A stretch of 64,000 bases of DNA from Babesia bovis T2Bo (lineage: Eukaryota; Apicomplexa; Aconoidasida; Piroplasmida; Babesiidae), in contig NW_026261571.1 of assembly GCF_000165395.2 (NCBI RefSeq), positions 62,001 through 126,000 on the forward strand, given 5' to 3'. Below the pieces are notes generated by a model. That model was not told the DNA's origin. It did no database searches and was given only the letters and a program-made list of their open reading frames with translations. The translations under genes were made by a program, and so were the position numbers. Positions 31,966 through 43,076 of the stretch are shown here, in pieces (the first letter of the stretch is position 1; every line of letters starts with the position of its first letter).

Positions 31966-32442
31966 ATGGTATTCTCATTACTACCTAGACCTGTGCTGTC
32001 TATACTCAACCTAGCAATTTGTGTGTTGTACCCAGGCTACCACACCTTTGCCCATCTGTACCATGGAATCTTGAACAGCGAAAACAAGAAGAATGCAGAT
32101 GACCCAAGATTAAACAGTGGATTGATATCTCACTACATATTTTACTGGACCATATACTTTCTATATGTCAAACTAGAAGCCTCAGCTCTGGTCTACGTAT
32201 CACCATACATACCATCATTTTATGAAATGAAACTCTTGGCGTTCTACTGGCTCGCATCGGACCATTTCAAAGGAGCAGGATACTTATTCCATCGCTATGT
32301 GATGAAAAATTTACTACACACTTCAAATATAGTCCGCAATGAAATAGACAACAAGCTAGATGCCCGTCACCGCAAGACACTAAATGATATCGTAAGCAAG
32401 CTTGGTAGTATTGAAGATGTCAACTTTGTCAGCATGGAATAA
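31966..32442 (+). CDS. REEP/Yop1/HVA22 family ER-shaping protein
   Basis: 158 residues from the ATG at 31966. An in-frame upstream ATG at 31906 would add 20 charged residues before the hydrophobic start and is less likely. The TB2/DP1/HVA22 signature is present: VLYPGYHTFAHLYHG, a membrane hairpin (SHYIFYWTIYFLYVKLEA), then IPSFYEMKLLAFYWLAS and FKGAGYLFHRYV, followed by a cytosolic amphipathic helix. These proteins insert as hairpins in the outer leaflet of the ER and curve tubules; apicomplexan members are few. Single exon. The convergent kleisin gene ends 66 nt downstream. Confidence 0.92.
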   Translation: MVFSLLPRPVLSILNLAICVLYPGYHTFAHLYHGILNSENKKNADDPRLNSGLISHYIFYWTIYFLYVKLEASALVYVSPYIPSFYEMKLLAFYWLASDHFKGAGYLFHRYVMKNLLHTSNIVRNEIDNKLDARHRKTLNDIVSKLGSIEDVNFVSME

Positions 32443-32508
32443 ACCTTAATGCAAATGGGTTATTACGGTATTTTTATTGATTTTTCAATATGTTTTTTAT
32501 TGTTAGTC

Positions 32509-34190
32509 TTACACGCTTCTTCCAACGGTTATGTCGCTACCATTTTGCGTCAGGATTACTTTACCTTCGCAGGCGAGCTCAAGCAGAACCATGAAGATAG
32601 CGCTGGCTTCACGCCGAGATACCGATGTCCCAACGGACAACATCTCAGTTAAATTGTAGCTATTACCCCTGCACTTTTCGAAATGCTTTTTTATTAGCCT
32701 CCTAGGTGATTTGTCATAAAACGTTTAGACAAACCTATATTCATGGGCGACGTTCGTCACTGTAGATCCCGAATTCGTTCGCAGAGCATGTTTTTTATTA
32801 AAACCTGCATATAATTTTGCTTTGCAGTACATTTATAGCATTTGCATACGTTCATCATTGGTAACACGAATGCCATACAGTTGGCACATCGACATTAGTC
32901 GCTATGAGTACATTGTTGTGCAATATACATTCTGTGAAAACTTACGAACCGGATTCCTGTTTTCCGAGTCATTCACAGGTCGAACACTAACTCTACGCCT
33001 TTTCCGCTTGGTTTTCACTGTTGAGGGTAAAATCACATTCTGTAAGATGATATATGCTTCTATAAGCATCACCCATTTCTTTTTTTAAAACCGATGGAAC
33101 TTATGGGTATTAACTAACCATCTGCGTTTCCAATTCTTTATAAAAGCACTCCCTTATGTCATTAATAGTCAACATAGTATCACAAGCTAACCTAAAACCG
33201 GATTTGTAACGTAGAGTGTCTTCTAGGAGCAGATCCCGCTTTGTTTTGTGGTTTTTTAGTTGCATCACTTCGTAAAGGGCATTATTATCTGCGGTTACAA
33301 TATCGTCATACTTCTCCAAAACATTCTTCTTTGTTTGATAGAACCTAGGGGTAGGATCAATATTGTCCATATCATTAAGATCATCCAAATAACCTTGCAT
33401 AAATTCACGTTTTGGGGTACCTATCCATGATATACAATTTTAAATGATTTACCGTTGCATATTCCAGTTTTAACTCTGTAGATGTCAGAGGTTAATGGAG
33501 AGGGCGCACTTGGCTTCGACCACTGTATTACATGGGTTCGCTGATTGCAAACGTTGTTATCCTCATCGAACTCAAATTGACTATATATTCCAACACCCAT
33601 AATTATTTTATTGTGAGCAAAGCCGTCATAAGCACTAGGAGTCATTATTCGGTTGTCGAAATTCTCCAGACGGTACTTCTTATCCTTCAAAGACAAGGAC
33701 TCTACGTGTTGCCTCCATGGCGAAGCATCAACTTTGAATGTTGTAGCAATATGACGACTATTGGTTTTAGATCGAGGGATGGAAGCACGCTTTGGTTTTA
33801 CGCTTGGCATCACCACCAACGTTTTGCAAGCAGCGTGAACATCGCGAAGTAATATGGTCGACTGTGCGTACAGCAATACTGTAGAGCCTTTGGTGATAGT
33901 TACTGTATAAATTATGTAATCTATATCATTCTTACCCTTATCTCGAAGGCTGATATTTCCATGCTCCACAAGTTTAGCTGCACCTTTCAAGTCTGAGCCT
34001 ATGATCGCAGCAGTTATAGCTCTATCTTTCAGCCATGGGCACAACACTCCAGATTTATTAACAATGACTTGCCTTTGCAAGTCGCTAGCCCATAATACCA
34101 GCCTGGCTATGTCTGTCTAATAGTGAAGTCAACACTGATTTATTGCGGCACGCTAATCACGTAAAACAAAATACAAATACACTGAACCAT
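32509..34190 (-). CDS. Divergent cohesin kleisin subunit (Rad21/Rec8 family)
   Basis: Several exons. The N-terminal kleisin region is recognisable as DIARLVLWASDLQRQV (34.0-34.1 kb), equivalent to GPLA.IWLAAH of Rad21. It is followed by a helix and strands that end in LLYAQSTILLRDVHAACKTL, matching the LL.D..EA..K... segment. The middle is unconserved and polar. The last exons give TKRKRRRVSVRP, then KKHFEKC, LTEMLSVGTSVSRREASAIF, and LLELACEGKVILTQ to a TAA at 32509-32511. This is the winged-helix C-terminus that docks on the SMC1 head (srReAa..F..LL.L....v...Q). The first exon is uncertain: an ATG at 34190 (MVQCICILFY) spliced over 34117-34160 restores a short FY before the conserved stretch. 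The family call rests on both ends. Rad21 versus Rec8 cannot be decided. Confidence 0.65.
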
Positions 34191-34257
34191 ACAATATCTA
34201 AATAAACTATAATTGAACTCAGACAATATAGCTGATGTCCTTTTTTAAGGATACCGG

Positions 34258-34389
34258 TTATCTGAAGGCCTTCAGAGAGATGGCCTCACCTTTATGGTCA
34301 CGCAGTTCACGTCGAATGGCCTCCGCAACAGCCTTTTCCACATTTGTGTGAATGTGCGATTTCCGAATAGACTTCATCGTGCTATTCAT
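34258..34389 (-). CDS. Small basic protein of 43 residues, uncertain
   Basis: ATG at 34389, TAA at 34258-34260. It starts MNSTMKSIRKSHIHTN and continues as an amphipathic, charged helix (VEKAVAEAIRRELRDHKGE) to the end. Composition is clearly protein-like and unlike the AT-rich flanks. It lies between the kleisin and eIF2 gamma genes on the same strand. I do not recognise it. It may be a complete micro-protein or the last exon of a gene whose first exon lies at about 34.39-34.50 kb. Confidence 0.4.
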   Translation of the reverse strand: MNSTMKSIRKSHIHTNVEKAVAEAIRRELRDHKGEAISLKAFR

Positions 34390-34503
34390 AATGAATTATG
34401 CTGTACTCTGTTGCAACATCAAAGGAGACACAAAGGCAGCGCGAATATTCCAGAAACTGGAAATTTTCTTTTATCACTTCTATTTTAAAATCACTTAGTG
34501 TGA

Positions 34504-35942
34504 TCAAAGTGACTTCTGAAGTGTTAGGGCCTTCCCTTTGTTAATTTGACCCCAACCAATTAGCCTCCAGTGCTTGTCTACCCTGCGGCTAAGGGCTACC
34601 TTGTCACCAACACGTGTGCAAACAGGTCCTGTGAGCTCGAACTTGGCCATATCAGGCTTGATTCCAGTAACGCGGCCTCCAACCGAAGTGGATCCAATGT
34701 TAATCATAAGGAACTCTCCTTTCTTAAGCTTAGAAACTTTCGTGCTACGGTCACCATCTGGTGCTTTGATACCAAGAAGACGCCTGGGTACAATAGGACA
34801 CAGTATAAAATAACATACCTTAACAGATAGTAGGATACCTCGATTTCTACAAAGCAGTCTGGCAGCTGGCCAACATGGCCAACTACCTGGCCAACCAATC
34901 TGTCGGCCCTTGTCAAAGTGGGATCCATTGATGTACCCACACCAACCAAACCACCGGGAACAGCAAATTGTAACTCATTCTGTTCAGCAAAAAGAGAAAC
35001 GATCCTGGAGATAATGGGTTTGCACTGAATGTTGCCATTTGAGTCCTTGGAAATAATACCAGGTCTGATTTCAATCTGGTCACCAACCTTGAGGACACCG
35101 TGGAGGATACTACCTCCAGCAACTCCGCCCTGAAGATTCTCTACTTCCTCTCCAGGCTTGTTGACATCGAACGAACGAATGACAATCATTTGCGGTGCCA
35201 ACTTAAAGTCGCGCTTAGGCACAGCAACCTGAGTAACCAAATACTCACAAATAACGTCAATGTTGTAGTTCAACACAGCGCTGATTGGTATTATAGGCGC
35301 ACTGTCAGCAGCAGTACCAGACACAAATTTTTTGATCTCCTCCTGTCGCTGCAAAGCTTGAGATTCCTTAATAAGTTCGACTTTGTTCTGCAATATGATG
35401 ATGTTCCGAAGTCTCATAATCTCAACGGCCGCAAGATGTTCCGATGTTTGCGGTTGAGGACAGGGTTCATTTCCGGCAATAAGCAGTAATGCTGCATCCA
35501 TAACAGCAGCTCCATTAAGCATAGTAGCCATAAGAATATCGTGCCCAGGACAGTCGACGAACGAAACGTGGCGCTTTAGCTCCATCTTGTGGCCACAGCC
35601 TGGTCTAAGGCACAACGGATCATCTTCCTTAGAGCTTCCGTACGATTTGTAACATTCCGGAGGGGGGCATTCTGGATTCGTGCATTTGTAGATTTTGGCA
35701 TTAGCATAACCTAATTTAATGGTAATATTCCTCTCCTTCTCATGCTTGAACCTAACAGTGTGGACACCTGAAAGTGCGTGTACCACTGTTGACTTACCAT
35801 GAGCGACATGCCCAATGGTACCGATGTTAATAGTAGCCTGACGACTGATAACCTCAGGTGAGAGGGAAGTAAGGGTGCTGACGTCCAGCTTTGACAAGTC
35901 TTGCTCACGCAAATGAGAAGTATCTTTAGTAGAAAGTGTCAT
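34504..35942 (-). CDS. EIF2G: Translation initiation factor eIF2 subunit gamma
   Basis: Two exons, 34819-35942 and 34504-34783, separated by a 35-nt intron with a GTATGT donor. The GTPase motifs are G1 [10 protein letters not shown]3 DCPGHD and G4 NKVEL. The zinc-binding loop typical of eIF2 gamma ([12 protein letters not shown], then CLRPGCGHK) follows switch I. Domain 2 carries the RSFDVNKPG motif and the C-terminal domain [17 protein letters not shown]. The gamma subunit binds Met-tRNAi and GTP as the core of the ternary complex. Length is normal (about 465 residues). ATG at 35942. Confidence 0.97.
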
Positions 35943-36115
35943 GTTGCAGCAATATTGCCGTAATCAATCAAAAATAAAGAGACACCTATTGTTGCGACTA
36001 AAATTGACTCCTGAGTATTGCACATTAAGATAAGAGTTGTAAATTTTCAAGAATATCAAAGACAGCGAACTGCTAGACGCATTAGCTGTCAATTGAAATT
36101 TGGTATAATAAAGAA

Positions 36116-36313
36116 TTATATAAATGTGCTAGTTCGAAAGGAAGTAACACATACGAACACGTAACATTCATCAAAAGGGAAATATTTCCAAAAGCTACCA
36201 CAGCAGTACTTTTGAATCCCGCCAACGAACAGGCCTTGTAAAACGTCTATAACAAATTTTATTTGCGACGGTGTAATCTTATATGGTTTTGCTGTTGTAA
36301 CGCGTGATTCCAT
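36116..36313 (-). CDS. Weak candidate ORF, 65 residues
   Basis: ATG at 36313. The first 26 residues (MESRVTTAKPYKITPSQIKF and six more) look protein-like and amphipathic. The rest becomes Phe/Cys-rich and may be read-through into an intron or 3' sequence. No family recognised. Confidence 0.3.
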   Translation of the reverse strand: MESRVTTAKPYKITPSQIKFVIDVLQGLFVGGIQKYCCGSFWKYFPFDECYVFVCVTSFRTSTFI

Positions 36314-36864
36314 CGTGGGGATATCACCAAGGTTTGAAGTTCAGTCATTGAAACCGAAACTATTCCATACAGTAGGTTACATTTATAATTCAAATCATTG
36401 GTGTGATGTATGTCACTGTCTGATTTTTGTATTTTTACACTATCATATTACAGTAAGTTCCGATTATTCGGATTTTTTGTATATACAATCATTAGGATGC
36501 AAAAAGTAGTGCATATCCCATGTATTTGTATGTTTTATTCGGTACATTAACCGATTTTGTGCTTCAAGTTCATACATTAATTTGTAGTCTGCTTGTCTCA
36601 TTTAATATTGCCGACGTCATTATTTTGCAGATGCCCTTCATTGGTCTTTCATAACTACGGTTTTAAACATATGTGAGATAGCCGTCATTCATGAGATATG
36701 AATTGCAACAGTAAGTTGGAAGGAATCGGGGTTTCAATAAAATGATGTGTATAGCGCAATTTTGTGAAGTACAAAGTAATTGGCTTGATTGTTCATATCC
36801 CTTTAACCAATTTAGTGACTGATTTTGCCGTTTGTTTAAAGATTGTTTGTTATTATATAAGTAG

Positions 36865-37101
36865 TCATACAAGAGAAGAACCTATAATCCACATGGCGGA
36901 AAGAATGAATGGTTTTAAACCGGTGTTAGTCCAGGCTTCATCCTCATTTTCGTCAGTAGAATGAAAAATATATTCCTGACTAAGAATGAATATACCTAAT
37001 CCTAGTATAGGGTTTTTTACAGGATTGCCCATGCTTGAATCGTGCATCCCTAACATAAAATTATTTGAAGTAAGCTGCTGAAACACGGCCGAAGTATCCA
37101 T
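36865..37101 (-). CDS. Weak candidate ORF, 78 residues
   Basis: ATG at 37101. It encodes MDTSAVFQQLTSNNFMLGMH, a hydrophobic beta-like stretch (GLGIFILSQEYIF) and an acidic segment (STDENEDEAWTN). Composition is better than chance for this AT-rich area. It may be a first exon. No family recognised. Confidence 0.35.
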   Translation of the reverse strand: MDTSAVFQQLTSNNFMLGMHDSSMGNPVKNPILGLGIFILSQEYIFHSTDENEDEAWTNTGLKPFILSAMWIIGSSLV

Positions 37102-37554
37102 TGTGTTATATAAGATTTGACTGTGTTCTTTTCACTAGAACTTCCTGAATTCGTGCATATGTGAATTTTCGCCAACGCTGCGGCATTTTCCACGTGACGC
37201 GCATCGTTGATTCCATGTTATCCTTTGGACCTAAGGTATATTAAGTCCCCCAAATTAACGCTCAATTTTTTGACCCTTGCTGCCTACAATCACCCCCTTT
37301 GATTTACACTGATCGGTTATAATTAATCGCAAAATTATTGAAACGTACGATCCCCAAGCTCCAACGCTAGCTTGCGGGTAAAACAATATTCCATTTCGGC
37401 AATTTTTCACGTTATCATATCAAGATATGATAATTCTTAGATCAGATCATTAACCACCTTTGTTACTTTATATCATATTAAGTTACAACTTGAGAGCAAT
37501 AAGTATAAATGTTTATCAACCGATATTTTTTGCGTACAGAACAATACTAAAGAA

Positions 37555-40422
37555 ATGGTGGCCATTAATTCACTTTCATCTATTTATTATATCATTGCAT
37601 TTCTATGCTTACATCACTGTCAATCAGTATATGGCGTTGTTGATGCGGATGCCAATAAGATCAAAAAAATACCAATAGAACGCTATGAATTCCTCAACGA
37701 AACCATTCGAAAGGTAGATTTTTAGTTGGCCCTTATACTATCTGTATTTTAACAAAATTGCCACTGTGAATGTTGTATCTTATATCGTGAATTTCGTATG
37801 TTTTTCACATTAATTGCAGCAAGCGGAATTTCTAAAGAACAAGGAATCTGGTTCTGGTAGAAAAGATGTTCTTGGGAAGGCAAGCACAAGTTCACCTAAA
37901 CTAGAGAATACGGAAGAGTCATCACAGATGCCAACTATACCTTCTTTTCCCGAGAGTGTTGAAAGCGACATACTCGGTGAGCCTCCTACAACTAACGTGT
38001 TGCCTGAACCATCTGATACATCCAATAGTCCTACAACACCTCTAGAGCCTCCTGTAGCTGCTGAAAGAACATTTGGACTACAGAAAAATAGTTTTAAAGA
38101 TCCAGCTGTAACAGTGCCAAATGACGCTGAAGCTATATATTCTAACATTGATCTGCCAGATACCCCTACAGACGCGGTAGAATATGTCGATCTTGACCCC
38201 AATGCAGTACTAACTCTTTCCCCAGTTGTCGTTGATGATGATGCATTTCCGCTGCCTAGTGGAGATAGTGCTCCATTAGCACTCGATGAAGAAGATAAAT
38301 CGTCTTCCACCCAACTCGATGTCAATGAGTCGAATGAGAAGAAGAACCGTAAAAAATTGAGAGGATTTGTAGACGATGATTCTGTGGAAAAAGCCAAATT
38401 GGTATGCCATTGATGCAATATGTAATATTTTGCAGTTCAACGAACTACCCAAGATTAAGCCTAAACATGTCAGATTCGGTAAATACGAAGAAATCGACAA
38501 ACCTGCAATCGAAGTAAGTTTAATATACTGGAAATTAAAAATTATAGTTCTCTGATACCTCAAGTAGCGAAGATGGAGTTGAAGGAACCCTCGTCAATGA
38601 ACCTGAACAACCGCCAAAGATCGTGGGCGTCCTTAAGAAAAAAGGTAATGATTCCAGCTGTTATGTTGATATTCTACAGAAGAAATAAAAAGGCCAAGTA
38701 GTTCGCCACCACCATTACCAACAAAAAATACGCAACTAGTAACCATTTCAGCATGGGAAGTTGTTCCAAAAAAACCTCGCTTCATAAGTAAAAAAGAGAA
38801 GCAGTATAATAATGAAACATCGGCAACTAAATCTGATGGGCATCTTTACAAAGCTACTGTCGAACTCCCAAGCGACATTGACAACGACACTGATAGGGTA
38901 AAACTGAATGAGCCCGATTCCTCACTGTCCTACAATTACATTCCGGAATCTACTAGTAAATATCCACTAAAAGATGATGGCGGAATACGTGGCACTTCCT
39001 ATAAACCATTAAAAGACCTAGACGCTCCAGGGCCATCAGGTGAAGGCAAAATAATGACCAAATACAAACTAGCTGACGATTTTGTTCTCGATGACATGTA
39101 TCTGTCGGATTGGGAAGATGATGAAGAGGAAAACTTTGAGCCAAAAGAACCCATCCATAGACCAACTGTGATGGCATCATCAGGTAGGGAAAAAAATAAT
39201 CCGCAAACACTAGCAAATTCATTGATTGGTGTAGACACTATAAAGGATATAACGGGTGACTCATCCATGCCTTTTCATATTTTTGTTGAGGGATCCGAGG
39301 AGCTTCCATTGAATTATGGAACAACAAAAGACTCCTATTCGATCGATGAACCACTCTACATGGATATGTCTTCAATAGTAAGGATGCAAGGTTATAAAAC
39401 CGATAATGACATAGGGGACGTCGTCGAATATATAGAAGCACCAGAGTTGCAATATGTCTCACATGACTATAGGAATAGACCGTTTCAAGTAAAGCCTATA
39501 AAGAAAGAAGCATGTTCGCCCAAACGAAATATACCACATCATTATACCAGTCCGGGGGCTGTTGGATCTCGCCTTCCACTTATGAGGAACCATTCGCATG
39601 ATTCGTTATACGAAAATATGCATGCATACAGTGATTGTACATATACTCCATTGAATTTTTATGAAAAGGGTTCTTCTAAAGACATACCTGAAACACGCTT
39701 ATATATGGAAATCGGTGATATTCCCCAACCAACATACGCCAATATACTACCGCAAAGTCAGATAAGCGAACGAATGTTTAACATGGACAATGATGATATA
39801 TATGTTCCCATGGCTCCTCTGAAGACTAGGTGTCACTCTATTGCTAGCGACAGTTCATGTAGTGCAATGAAACCATGTGGTTGTCACAGACATAATCTCC
39901 TTTACGGTTTTGACACTGCACTAAAAGAGAGCCATAGTGGGATAACACATTCTTCAAACGACATACGCCCATATAGGGAATGGAATGGTCACCCGGGATA
40001 TCCGATGAATAAGCGTGATGATGATGACTTCCATGAACGTAAAGTGAAATGTTGCACCATTAGTTAAATTGTTAGCAGACGAAGCGGAAGGGAACCACTA
40101 TGGATTCACAAAAGCAACACAAATAAATAAACCACTGACAAAAAGGTTTGTTTCCGGTGTTGAAAGAGCATCAAGTGCTATTCGGAGGAAGTTCAACAAC
40201 ATAAGTAATTACGCTGCAAAAAAACTTAGTGCGATGAAACGCTATTTTCTAGGAGTTGGAGAAACTGTGTGTACTTCTGTTGACGTAGCTGGAAATTGCG
40301 TTGAGATAGGCGTTATAACAACTCGAAAGGCAGCGGCTGATGCACTAGCAAAGGCACACGAAAGTCTAATGCCAACACAAGAGAGTAGATGGATGCCTTT
40401 CAGCGAGAGTTTGATGGGATAA
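37555..40422 (+). CDS. Large secreted acidic protein, unrecognised
   Basis: Exon 1 (37555-37713) has an ATG and a signal peptide (IYYIIAFLCLHHCQSVYG). Exon 2 starts at 37820 (QAEFLKNKESG); further short GT..AG introns follow near 38.41, 38.51 and 38.65 kb. A long exon then runs to about 40030, and a 37-nt intron joins it to the last exon ending at 40422. Without that splice the frame stops at 40067, and the following frame has no ATG. The protein is about 900 residues, rich in Ser, Asp, Glu and Pro, with no membrane span. A late CRHSIASDSSCS/CGCHRH Cys cluster is followed by an amphipathic Ala/Lys-rich C-terminus (ERASSAIRRKFNN, AAKKLSAMKRYF). I recognise no family. Secretion to host cell or parasitophorous space is inferred from the signal peptide. 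Confidence 0.8.
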
Positions 40423-41026
40423 GAAGGTTTTGAAGCATTAACAATGATAAATATGAAATATACATAGCATCCTGTAATTGGGAAGATGAGCGACCAACAA
40501 ACAATGTTGTAACATTTTTCTTGAACACCACTTAACTACATGTATATTCATGTTATTTAGTTAGAAATTAAGTAACATTTATGTAAATTAGGAATGGTTA
40601 TTATTCTTATTATTTCGCAAATGATAAACATCACGTGTGATGCATTCTGTACTGTTCGCTAAATTAGACACAGATGTAAGATTCTATGCCTTTTTAACAT
40701 CAAAATGAGCGATGTATTCACATTAAATAATTATTATTTGACAATCTTCTTTTCTGAAGGTTTGCCCCCTACAGCCATAACCATATGGTTTTATAATTCT
40801 TCACCAAGATCTAATCTAATGACTGAATTGTATCATCAACAAGACTAATATATAGCTATTTTAGATTATTTGGTTATTAAAGACATTGGTTTTTATTTTC
40901 ATTGGGGTAATAAAATTTTTATTAGTATTTTCCTTCTGATCTAAATACCATGTTTAATTCATTTTCTCAGCTAAGATTTATAATAATCATATCCTATTTG
41001 TCATATTATTACCAACTTAATGCAAA
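40423..41026. other. Intergenic, nothing recognised
   Basis: About 600 nt of AT-rich DNA between two secreted-protein genes. Confidence 0.5.
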
Positions 41027-41381
41027 ATGTATAGTTTACGTACAAAATTTGTATGTGGCATAATCATACTGATGGGCACAGTTCATTGCTCCCATACATC
41101 GGATATGGTACTCTGCGCTGATATGTGTCCATCATCGACTTTAGTATCTCCAGATGGTGTAGGCATCTCTAAGGTAAATTGTTGGTTTTGATTTCTTTAT
41201 TACTATGTAGTGTTATGACATCTGCAAAAGGCTCATACATCGGGTGAGATATGGTGACCTTTTGGACACTGTTAAAAATGATAAAGTTAAAGCACCTAAA
41301 GAAAGCGCGTTCAGACGAATTCGTCAAGGATTAGAAAACATAAGACAGGGGAAGCCTAAAACAGATTCTGTTGGACCTTGA
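41027..41381 (+). CDS. Small secreted cysteine-containing protein, 105 residues
   Basis: Two exons, 41027-41173 and 41211-41381, with a 37-nt phase-0 intron. The signal peptide is VCGIIILMGTVHCSHT after a basic start (MYSLRTK). The mature part begins with a Cys-containing segment (VLCADMCPSS) and, just after the splice, CYDICKRL; four cysteines in this region could form two disulfides. The C-terminus is basic (FRRIRQGLENIRQGK). No family recognised. It sits between two other signal-peptide genes on the same strand and shares their exon layout: a short signal exon of whole codons ending in a Lys codon. Confidence 0.75.
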
Positions 41382-41912
41382 TGTTCTGTCGTCAGGCACT
41401 TAAAAATCGTTATATCTCATACATACGTTCTAATCTAATATATGCGTGCTCAAATAGTTATATGCTCGGATGGCAATGCTGATGGCATGAATTTATGCAC
41501 TTAGTTGAGATATGTGGTGATTTGTTTTTTAAGTATGGTACATTATTGGCATCAAACTAGTTATCATTCGAAAAAGCTGGTTACGGTTATTTATATGGAT
41601 ACAAGCACCAATTTTAAAAGAAAAAATGATCAGTTGAATCTTTCGAAAAGAAAACGTAGTATGAGTGAAAACGAAATGAAGATCTTTTTTTAACAATTCA
41701 AATGTATTATCGTATTATATCAGATCAGTATTTATTTTCTCTTAATTAGCAGCGAGTAATAACAGTTTGAAGAACTTTAGTGTCATCAAATACAAATGAG
41801 CTTACAGAAAATACTTTTCGTCAAAAATTGTTGTAAGATCATTTTGATTTAACAATGACAGTTCGCTTATGTTTTTTGAAGCACCAATTTGTATTATGAC
41901 GCTTCCAAAAAT
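41382..41912. other. Intergenic, nothing recognised
   Basis: About 530 nt of AT-rich DNA. A frame at 41505-41693 lacks domain or signal features. Confidence 0.5.
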
Positions 41913-42873
41913 ATGTATTGCTGGGATTTCATAATTGCAATATCTATCATTGCATTACTGCCACACTTCTCAGCACTGTGCTTCGGTGAAAACATCAAAA
42001 GACGGAAGACTTCACGCAAAAGAACTTATCTTAAGGTTAGTAAGATGAACACTAATATAATTGTCTTTACAGGGTAATAATATCGAATCCCCATCTGACG
42101 TTGCTGAAGGTGCACCTCCAAGGAAACTGTTCTTTGGCTTTCTCTTGGGAGCCGCCAAAGCAATAATCAATCCTATAGCTAACGCTGTTGGAAGCATCAT
42201 TTCACCGGGTTCCAAAGCTCCCGACCCTCCTCCTCCGCCACCACCTCCACCAGAACCGGAACGAAAGTACAGGCGTAGTCGTTCGTATTCGGACGATTCA
42301 GATTCGGATTCAGACTCAGAGCGATATGAAAAGCGAAGACGTCGTCGCAAGAAGCGTAGATCAAAAAAACGGGGTAAAGATGAGGACAACGATGCTGACG
42401 GGGAAAAGTCTAATGATGTGAAAGAGGAAGGTACCAAAACAGAAGAACAAAAAGATGCAAGTGACAAAAAAGATTCGGGAGAAAACAAAGATGATAAGCC
42501 TGCTGAAAACGTACCACCAGCAACGAATGAAACAGATACAGGTAACAAGCCTGATGATCCAAATGGTGTCAAACCTCCAGAGGCTGTTGAAGGCAAAGCA
42601 CCAGAAATCGCATCTACCCCAACAAATGATCCTCCAACAGATATAGTAAAACCAGAAAGTGTAAGCACTGGTGATAAACCGGAAGATGCTAAACCAGCTG
42701 AACCACAGGAACCTGACAAGAACGGAGAGAACCCACCAACCAACAACGTAGAAGTCACACCTAATGCTGATACCGAGAAACCACCAGTGGAAAATGCTAC
42801 AACAGAAGTAAAAACTGATAGCCCTGAGGCTAAAAAACCTGACGGTGACCCACCAGGTGATAAGGCCGGATAG
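41913..42873 (+). CDS. Secreted Pro/Glu/Lys-rich protein with strongly basic segment
   Basis: Two exons, 41913-42035 and 42073-42873, with a 37-nt phase-0 intron; 307 residues. The ATG at 41913 precedes a signal peptide (FIIAISIIALLPHFSALCFG). Exon 2 has a Gly/Ala hydrophobic stretch (LFFGFLLGAAKAIINPIANA), nine consecutive prolines, an RS/DS run (SDDSDSDSDSERYEKRR) and a basic cluster (RRRRRKKRRSKKRGK). A long disordered tail rich in Pro, Glu, Asp, Lys and Thr follows. No globular domain is seen. The basic cluster resembles a nuclear localisation signal but could equally bind acidic lipids or nucleic acid. It is the third gene of the secreted cluster. Confidence 0.8.
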
Positions 42874-43076
42874 TATATGTTGGGAACGCGGGATACGGAT
42901 AATAAACAATGTAAACAATAATGTTAAATCACTACTAACGTGCCATATTAAACTGATTGACATCAATATATACCCGAATAAAATGTAAAACAAACTGAAT
43001 ATGCATTGACATTAATACATACCCACGGGTAGTTTCATAATTCAATACCCTGGGATTTTCTAAATGCGATATATAA

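Larger units (their letters stand above)
35943..37554. other. Intergenic, 1.6 kb with two weak minus-strand ORFs
   Basis: AT-rich DNA between eIF2 gamma and the secreted-protein cluster. Two minus-strand frames with ATG starts (36116-36313 and 36865-37101) are listed separately as weak candidates. Nothing else is recognised. Confidence 0.5.

Noticed and set aside
40069..40422. Separate gene after the 40067 stop codon
   Set aside because: The frame has no ATG at its start, and a 37-nt GT..AG intron joins it in phase to the preceding exon, so it is the last exon of the 37555 gene.
42012..42993. Two overlapping minus-strand frames of over 200 codons
   Set aside because: They are complements of the Pro/Glu/Lys-rich and Asp/Ser-rich plus-strand coding sequence, whose codon bias removes antisense stops. 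No start context or domain.
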